NCBI GenBank assembly: GCA_041658785.1
Contig: JBAZZL010000026.1
Span: 1 to 16,965, forward strand
Direction: 5' to 3'
From: JAHJGG01 sp041658785
GTDB taxonomy: Bacteria > Patescibacteriota > Patescibacteriia > Magasanikbacterales > UBA922
DNA: 16,965 bases
Of this stretch, positions 1 through 9,000 are shown piece by piece; position 1 is the stretch's first letter; the number at the start of each line of letters is the position of its first letter. The notes beneath the pieces were generated by a model. It was given only the letters and a program-made list of their open reading frames with translations, made no database searches and was not told the origin of the DNA. Position numbers and translations under genes: made by a program.

Positions 1-3000
1 ATAACCGCCTTCTTGTAGCAAACATAAAGTGTTTTACCTTCAACCTGTACCCCAGGAGTGGAAGTTGTAAATCCAGGAGGACAACCGTTACTTTCCCATT
101 TTATGGTAGATTCGCTTATTGCCTCCGCGCCTTCTCTCGGTTCAATTGTTTTTATGCAGATATGCAATTGCCTGCCAGCGATGGTAGCGTAACTTTCGGA
201 TATTTCGTCTGAGTTACAACCATTCCAAGCCAATCTTTCTGAAGTAATTGCTTGCGACCTTTCATTCACATTCACCTGATCGCAAAATAAATTGTACAGA
301 GAACAAACATCATGTCCGGTTGTTTTTTCAAAACATGCTGCCAAAGGGTTGCTATAAGATAACGGCAAAGCGGGGTCTAAAGCGGGAACTCTATTAATAT
401 AATCATTCAGATAAAATGTTGTCTTATTGGTAGTAGTGGTAAACTGCTCTATCGCGTTTTTACAAGCTTGATTATCTTTTTTACATCTTTCATTGCATCC
501 ATCCAGATTCTTTCTATTCCCATCATCGCACTCTTCTCCTTCGTTGCTCTGCGCCACACCATCGCCGCAATATTCGCCCGGACCCTGGCAATTAAGGGCG
601 CAGGTGCCGGCCGGACCGTCAATTTTATAAAGCGGCAACAATTTTGTATCGCAAAACTCCAAAGGAACGCCGTCTTTTGTATCTTTTATCTCATTGCCGC
701 AATACTGCTGATGCGGTCCTTGGCATGCTCTAACGAGCCTGCGATTAAAATAAATGCTGGTTGCATCCGCGCAATGGCCGTATGTCCCGTTCAATCTGCC
801 GTCATCGCACTTTTCTCTCCTTTCCACGATTCCATTGCCACAGTCGTTCGCTCCTTGACACTGATCATAAACAAACTGGCAGGAATTATCGCAACTCCAT
901 GAGGCTCGTTCGCCGGCAGAGCAGTTGTCTATCTTCGTGTCCGCACTCGCTCCTTCGCAAGCTACGGTTTCGTCCGTAAACTGATTTAGGAACGAAACGG
1001 AATCTCCGATTTCGCCGCAAGTGAACTTTCCACTTTTCGCGTCAAGATAACTCTGGGTCAGATTCAACGGATTGGCGCTGCCGGTAATGGAACGAAAGAC
1101 ATCTCCAATTACAGTCTGTATATCCATAGGTAACAGATCCTTGAGGGTGGGATTCGGATCTGTTATACCGGAAACTGGACCGGAAACCGGCTGAGACTGG
1201 CCGCCAATAAGCTCGCGAAATGGCGACGTAGGCGCGAGCTCTGGCAATTCTCCTTTGTTTACCGACCACGGATTAAGATAATTCAATGATTGCCGGCAAT
1301 AACTGTCCGCCGCGCAACGAAAGACACCGATTTCTTCGTTGCTTTCCATTGCCCCGTCTTCAAGAACGGCCGCGTCCAGTTTTAAATTATCAATATTTAT
1401 CCAGGCTCCGGTCATGCCGATTATTTGAATAAAATTAATGCCGGTCGCCTGTTCGCCGCCGAATAGACTGTCAAAATCTTCCACTATTTCCCGCGACACG
1501 GTGTGCCACTCTTCATCATTAAGACGGCCGAGAGGAATATAACCAACTCTATTAACTACCTCGGCCTGTTCCGCGTAAGTTGAATAAACGATACTGCGCG
1601 ACCCGCCAGTATTGGTGGCCAAATTTACCAACATCTCAAATTTATAGGACTTCACATCCATATCCCAACGCAAAACAGATTCCTCGCTAACGGTACGATC
1701 GACCAATGGTGGAGAAGCGGAAAATGTATACCGCATATTGGCCGGCCCTTCGCCCACTTTAAATGTCAAAAATGTTTTTCGCTCCGGATCCGCGTCTTCG
1801 TTGATCTGTAATGTCCCGTCGCCGGTAACGGTCCAATTATCTTTTCCTTTCCAAATTTTTATTTCCTGGTAAATAATATTTTTATCTCTTTCATCATTGC
1901 CAGATAGACAGACTTTTTCGGTCTCGTCCAAACGTATTATTTTATCTATCAACTGGACCGAGGTCTCCAAGGGCTGCAGGGGTGAACCAATGATGGGATT
2001 GTCTGTAGTCGCGACTACATTGGACCAAGCGCAACCGGCATTGCTGACGCAACTTCTTTTTGTGCCATCATTGCATTCGCCCGGATTGGTAAAGCTGACC
2101 ACGCCCTTATTCCCCATCCCGGCCGATCCGGGCGGATCGCACTCTTCGTCATCAACTGTTCCTGTTGTCTTGTCCGCTCCCCGCCTCTGCACCACTCTAT
2201 CTCCGCACTTTTCGCCAAACGGGCTTTCTACCGACCTGCGGCACCATGGTTCGCTATCAAATTTCGCAAAATTAATAAATTCTGATGTCAACAAACCGCC
2301 TCGGTAATTTAATATTCTATTGCCATTATTAAAATATTCAAGCGGCGCGTGAATCTTGTATGATCTCGGACTGCTGCTTACAAATTCATATTCATAAACG
2401 CTGGAAAATGCCGGACAATAATATGTGGATGAAGCCGCGTCCCAGCAGGTCTGCTGGTCAACTCCCTCTTTATCGCCGCATACTGTCCACTGGTTGATGC
2501 GATCCATCGGCAGACTGCCGACAATTTTGCCCAAAGTGTTGTTCCATGATCCCCATTTTGAAACAGTGTAGCCCGGGTAATAGGTACCGCTCGCCAACTC
2601 CTGATACCCGTCTCCCTCGGCGTCAATTGTATTTTGAATATATCGTATATCATGGAGCCGACTCCAATCCCGCAATAACTTTGAACGCCCATTCCCGCAT
2701 ACGCCGATAGTCCCGCTTTTTTCTTTTCCATAAAAATCACGGCAGTCAAAATCGGTGGCGCATTGATGCTCGCCGGAAAAATCTTCGGAAAAACCGGGAT
2801 CGCCGCTCAATAAACAATAATTAATTTCTGGTATATTGATATTAAACCTCAAAGAATTAATTAATTGCTCAAAAACTGCCCGTGTTAGCGCTTGGGCGCC
2901 TTCGTTGATGCTAAAATGGTAGATATTGTTATAAAGCGTCCGCTTGCTATCTTCCCTATTTATCTCATTAAACGCGTTTATATAATAACTATTGCCATTG

Positions 3001-6000
3001 GTAATCGCGTCAAAATCATGAATTGAAACCGGGTTATATTCTCCTAGATTGCTATAACGTTCTGTATACCATTGCGCCGCGGTTTTTCTATTCGGATTGG
3101 TGAAAATCTGAATGCCAATAACATCTTCATTATCATTATTAAAGAAAAGATAACGTTTGAGGATGTCTTTGGATAAAGATACTGATTCTGGTTCTATATA
3201 CTGAACCAATGCTGGATCAAGCAAACTCCCTCCAAGAATGGCTTGAGAAAGAATATTTGATTCTGCATTAATTATATCTTGATTCAAACCAGTTGCCTGA
3301 CCCTGTCTAATATTCGTTGCAATATCAGTAACATCGATTTTGTCTTTTCCGACATAGGTATCTACAAACGGTTTTGATACTACTACTCCACCATATTCGT
3401 AATAACCTGCATTTGGCGAAAGTTCTAAACGTTTTTCTAAAAGCGGGAGGTCGTCCGCCTCGTTACCAAGCTGTCCCGCGTCCGCGCAGTAACTCATACT
3501 AAAATTAAATTCGGTATCTTCAAACGGCTTCCAGTTAATTCCGTTTCGGTCGATATCAAGCGGCCAGATAACATTGCAAAAACGCGCTACTAGTTCGGTC
3601 TTGCCGGTAAACGCAGGCAGTTCATCGCTGCTCACCCCCATATCAGCAATCACTTTTGCCTTGGCGTAAGCCAAAAGCGTCCCCTCTAGATTACGCGCTC
3701 CCAGAACTGTCTTCGCCGTAGTAGAGGTATGCCAATATTTTACTGGCGGTATATCAAATACCGGATTATTGGACGGCAGCCAGCTCCACTTCCAATCATA
3801 CACTGTGGTTGTCACAATTCTTTGTTCGTTTTCACTTATCGCCGTTGCCTCAAATGTACTGGTGCTATACGGCTTTGTAAAGAGATAACTGTCTGGATTT
3901 ACTTTCACCTTTGCCAACCGGCAAATATTGGAGCCTGTTTCAAACTGCCAACCATCATCCAAAATACTGGCTGTTGGATGTTTAATCCCCACGCCAAAAT
4001 CATCAGCAATGCCGTTTTTCCCACCGCGCAGGAAAATCGCGTATCTTGTTTCTTTCCGCAACGGTTCATTCAATTTAAGCTCCACTATTGAATTGGGGTC
4101 TCCCGCGGCTGAATAATCGTAAGAGACCGCTGTCGTGAAAGTTAAATCGGTCGCGCACCAGCGCGCTTTCATCAGTTTCATCAGATCGCGAACCGTAGGT
4201 TGTCTAGACGAAAAATCAGGGACAATAACCGGCAAAGCCACGCCCGTAAGACCCGGCAAATTGAGAACAGTAGGCAATATTGCAGGAAGAACATCTTCCA
4301 CTACATCCAAAACCGGCGATAATTCCTGCGCATACGCCTCAAGCCCAACTAGGCGCGCCAATAATCGCTTCACTCCTCCCCATAACCGCGACCAGATGGA
4401 CACACTCTTTCCCGAGAAAGCATCGGAACTGGCATCGGCCAAAATTTGTTCCGCTATATCTGTTACATCCGCGCTGCTGCCTCCGAGACAGGTGGCAAAT
4501 GTACTAGTCGCTTCGGCCAAAAACACATTATTAATAATTGTTTTGGGATCAAGATAACCATCAAAAGTCGCTTCAATCGCTGTATTCCTACAAACATTCT
4601 CCGCGCCATCCTCCGGATATTCCATTTGCCGCATCGGCCGCGGATAACAGCAGGAATTTATCCCCACGCCATAGCTGGTGTTGGGGCAGTCATTATATCT
4701 GGGAGGGTCGCCCTGTGGCGAGGCAAATTCTTCATAACTGCATTGCAGGTAATAATCCGCTCTGCCTCTTGCTCTTGCTTCAAAATCAAGCGGTGTGTTT
4801 CTCTCCTCTCTATTTTTATATCCTCTAGTTTCAGCGTAAATCGTCGTACTTTGCGATTGCGTCGCCAAATCAACATCTCGGCTCTCTCCCACAGCTTCAA
4901 CTATCTGTATAGGCAGGCCAAATCTGTCGCCACCGCCGATTTCACATCTCGGATGCTCGCCCATGCCAACCGCGCCATCACCGCAAAAAGATGGAACAGA
5001 ATAATTTATTGATGAACCGGCCAGACTGCAATCATCATTGCACCCTTCCGCGCCTTCTTCGCACCATCGGGGCGGCAGAGTCAAATCACAAGCGTTTTTT
5101 AGCAAACAAGACACATCGCATGTTTCAGCGGTAAACACGCCGCCATTTATTTCGCACTCTTCTCCTGATTCAATAACGCCATTGCCGCAGACAGTCACAG
5201 CGCGACTGCATTCTTCTGGCACACTTTCAACTTCTTCTGCTATATCAACGCACCATTTATTTGACAGCGGGGCGCCAAGATGAAGGCACTGGCTAGAACA
5301 GCCTGCTCGCGTCGCTGGATCAGCGGTGTCGCAGTCTTCTCCCGGCGTAACTGTGCCGCTGCCGCAGACAGGCGTATTCACCGCGCCCGTCGCCGAAGCC
5401 GACGACCCTTGCCAGACACACTGATCAGTACAAAATTGATCAATCGTGGGATCGCATTCTTCGCCTAACGCCGATTCAACTTCGCCGTTGCCGCAAGCCT
5501 CCGCGCTGCTCCCCGGCCGCAAACATTCATAAGTGCAACTCACGCCAACAACCTCACCACTTGACGCAATATCGCAATCCTCGCCAGCGTCCACTTTTCC
5601 ATTGCCGCATAAAGCGGGAGAAACAAGATCACGCGAAATGTCACTGCCTTTGGGGAGGCAATCGGAAGTGCACCATTCGGCCGACTCGCGGCTGGCGGAA
5701 AAATTAGTCACTTTCGCCACTTTGGTATCCGCGGAAAGCCAAGACCAATCAAAATTCCACGGATTAAGCCGCTGGCCTTGCGTCGTGCACTCGTCTGGCT
5801 CGCCAAACGGCGTGGCGCGATAATCTGTCCGCTCGCCCACAAAATACGCGACAAAAGAAATCGGCTCAACCACAACGCTATCCGCAATGCACGGAGAATC
5901 ATCCGCTTTGGTTCTAAACTTCCAGCTAAATGGTTTAAGCCCTTCGCCCTCGCGTATTGTCCCATCATCATTGTACCCGCCAATCATTTTGATCGTACTG

Positions 6001-9000
6001 GTCAATTCTACCAAATACCATGTGCTGGTAGAAAAAAATGAATTGCCGCGAAGATTAAGCGCTAGAATTTTCTCGTCCGAATGCTGTTCATCCACCACAA
6101 TATCGTTAAATCTATCTGCCTCGCCCACTTCGCATCTCTCGTCCGGACACTCATAAACTTTTACTCCGCTTCCGTATGTGGACGTTGACATCTGTCTATT
6201 AAAACTAGCCCCAACACCTGCGTCTATACAAGCAGTAGTACATCTGGGCCAGTAATCAATCACCTTTGCGTCGCCTAAATTAATCGTCAAATCCGCCTGC
6301 GCGGTGATCGTCTCCTCCACATTCGGCGCCGCGGTCCGCCGTCGGACGAAGGTTAGAGATTCAACTGACCCGTAAAGCACGGTGTCGTCCCAGCGATCCT
6401 GCCATCCGCCCAATACAAGCGGGCTCCCCGCGCGTATTTCCGTAAAATCGCCAATAAGCGTAAACGAGGTAAGCGGCGTTCCATTGACAAATATCCCCAC
6501 CTCTCTATCTTTTACATCAACTTTTAGTTTAACTAAATCAAATTTCCAGCTTTCGCCCGGATTCTTGATATCAAACTGATAACGGACGTGCCCCCCGGAT
6601 CCAAGGCCGAACGAATTCAAAACAACAACCAAATATCGCAACCTGTCAGGTCCTAGTTTCTGTTCTTCCACTGTTATTTGAAATTCTTGTTCTTTTTCCA
6701 ACAAGATTCTTGTTTTGGTTCCAGCGCCCTCCCAGCTTATTTCATTAAGCCGAAAAGATACATCCATTGTTGTGTCAGAATAAAAAGTAAATAAATTTTG
6801 AATGTCTGGTATGCTCCGCGAGTCCGCCGGCGAAGTGAAAGAAAGTTTCTGCTCAGGCGCGAGACCAAGCGTAGCCCAGAGGTCCGCTTTCGCTAATTCA
6901 ATACTGGAACGTTGCAGAGGGACTTCCGCCGAAATGTCAACCTTGTCCGGCGCGGTGTGCTTTTTCGCATCAGCCAGCCGTTTATCTTTTTGCGGGGTAT
7001 CAGAAAGCGGCAATAAAGCGGCTTTGTCAAAATCCGTGTCCTCGGAAAGTTGCGGCCGCCAACGCCAATCCATGCCCGCCACATTCAAAACCGAACACTC
7101 CTGGCTGCCTTTTCCCAAGACCTGATAAATAAGGTCGCTAAATGGATCCCTAATGCGTCCCAAGGAATAAGCCGTATAAACCGCCGGCGTAATAAAAGCG
7201 CCGATTAAAGTGCACCTCTCACCGGTCGGGCTGGTGCGAAAATCAAAACAATAGGCGCTGTCGCCGCCGCAAGGACGGGTAGCGCGCAAGGGCGTGCGTT
7301 CAATTACCGGCCTGCCAGCCACGGTGATAGCGTTATAAGAAGTAATATCGCGGGAAAGCTCAACACGATACCATGTGTCTGGCTCCAGTTTGGGAGCATC
7401 CATATCGTTCGCGAGAATGGTAAGAACCTGCGCTCCGGAAAATGCCTCAGGTCCAAGCGGACCCAAGCCAACCGCTTCGCATTCCGAGTCATCAATCTTA
7501 TCCTCGCCGCTATTGCATTTAAATAATCGGACATTCTCTTCCGTCAATGTAAGGGCATCCATTGCCGGAGCGCCGATAAATCGCACCGCCACATTGGCGT
7601 TGACGCAAACTTCTTTGCCTTTGTCCCATTGTTCCCATGGCACAGGCGATGGATGCTCCATCCGCGCTGCCGCGTCGTTCCACCCGATCTCATTGCATTC
7701 CTCCGCCACTTGCGGCGCATTGGGTATTTTCCCTGTGGTAAAACGCCAGACATAGCCCGCTTCTCGAATTTCACCGGCGCAAGCGTAGCTTTCATGCTTC
7801 CAAAGTCCTGTCTCCTCTCCCGACTCGCAACAGCGATACACAGGATGCGGAGGTTCCACGCCATTTTTAATATCTTCTCTACAATCACTAACCGTATAAA
7901 AAACTGGATTACTTATCTCTCCATCTTTGGAAACAACAAATAATGGCCCGCTCTCCATAGAAACCCCATCTGCCGCCGGAATCCTGCTTCTTATCTCTGT
8001 ATCGCTCACAGAAACCAAAACCGTTCCATAATCGTCTGACTGTGTAGAATTTAGCCATGTGCTAAAATCACTAAAATCAAAATTATAATCGCCTTCAGTC
8101 AAATATCGCCTTGGAAAATACACCTTTGGATTTTCAGAAAAGTTCAGCCCGCCAAAGACTAGCGGTTCAGAGCTTTCTGGAAGCGGCGCCAGGCCTTTGA
8201 TCGGAACCAAACTGCAAATACCCGGCGCAGGAGGATCTTCCGTGATTTCTATTGAGGTGTCGCCTGTTGTGGCCAGATGCTCGGCCGTTTCAAGAATAAT
8301 ATAATACGCGCCCGGGGATGTTTCAGCCGGCATTAAAACTATCACTTGATTATCATGCCACGAGTCTTCACACTGGCCATATATTTCAGAATTTATGTCA
8401 ATCCGTTCACAATAAACACCTCCGCGAGTCTGTGAATCAAGGCACTTTACCGCATTTGCCGGGCTATCAGACAACCATGCTGTGCCCTGATTATTGCCAA
8501 ACCGCGTCCCAAACACGGTAACAAAACTGCCAGGAGAAGTGCTGGTTGGAATAATTGAGGAAATAAAGGGCATGACTGACTTTCCTTTTTCTGTGACAGT
8601 AAACGGCACTTCATTGCTTCTGTAACCGCTAGTACTGGTCACATGCGCCAAAAGCCGGCCTTTATCCGCGCTCTCCGGCACTCTAGTGCCGACTTTATCA
8701 TCTTGCCAGCTGGTTATTTCACCAGGAATATATACAAAAGCGTCTCTTGCTTTGACCTTGAATTTGACGCCCCCTCTTTCTGCGCCAAAAGCAACGCCAA
8801 AAGCGTCAAGTTCTGTATTCGGAGGCGCGGCATTTGCTCTTTCTGTCAAAGCCTCGCCGTCTGCTGTTGTTTGATTTTTGGCAACACCAAGATAACAAAG
8901 TCCCGGCCGCTTGATATTATTCTTTGTAAACCAGCCGGCAAAATCGCGATCTCCAGGCTGAGGACCGTGGCTATCCGTGGTTGAATCTTGAAAAGTCGGC

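Noticed and set aside
468..902. Plus-strand open frame opposite the giant gene (also 4135-4557, 4446-5012, 7375-7755 and others)
   Set aside because: Each lies antisense to the continuous giant frame, has no family resemblance or ribosome site, and has low-complexity composition expected of a shadow frame.
7544..7888. Minus-strand open frames out of phase with the giant gene (also 1042-1269, 2378-2749, 5708-5983, 7304-7534)
   Set aside because: They overlap the giant frame entirely. The giant frame shows recognisable domains across each of these places, so they are overlapping shadows and not evidence of frameshift.
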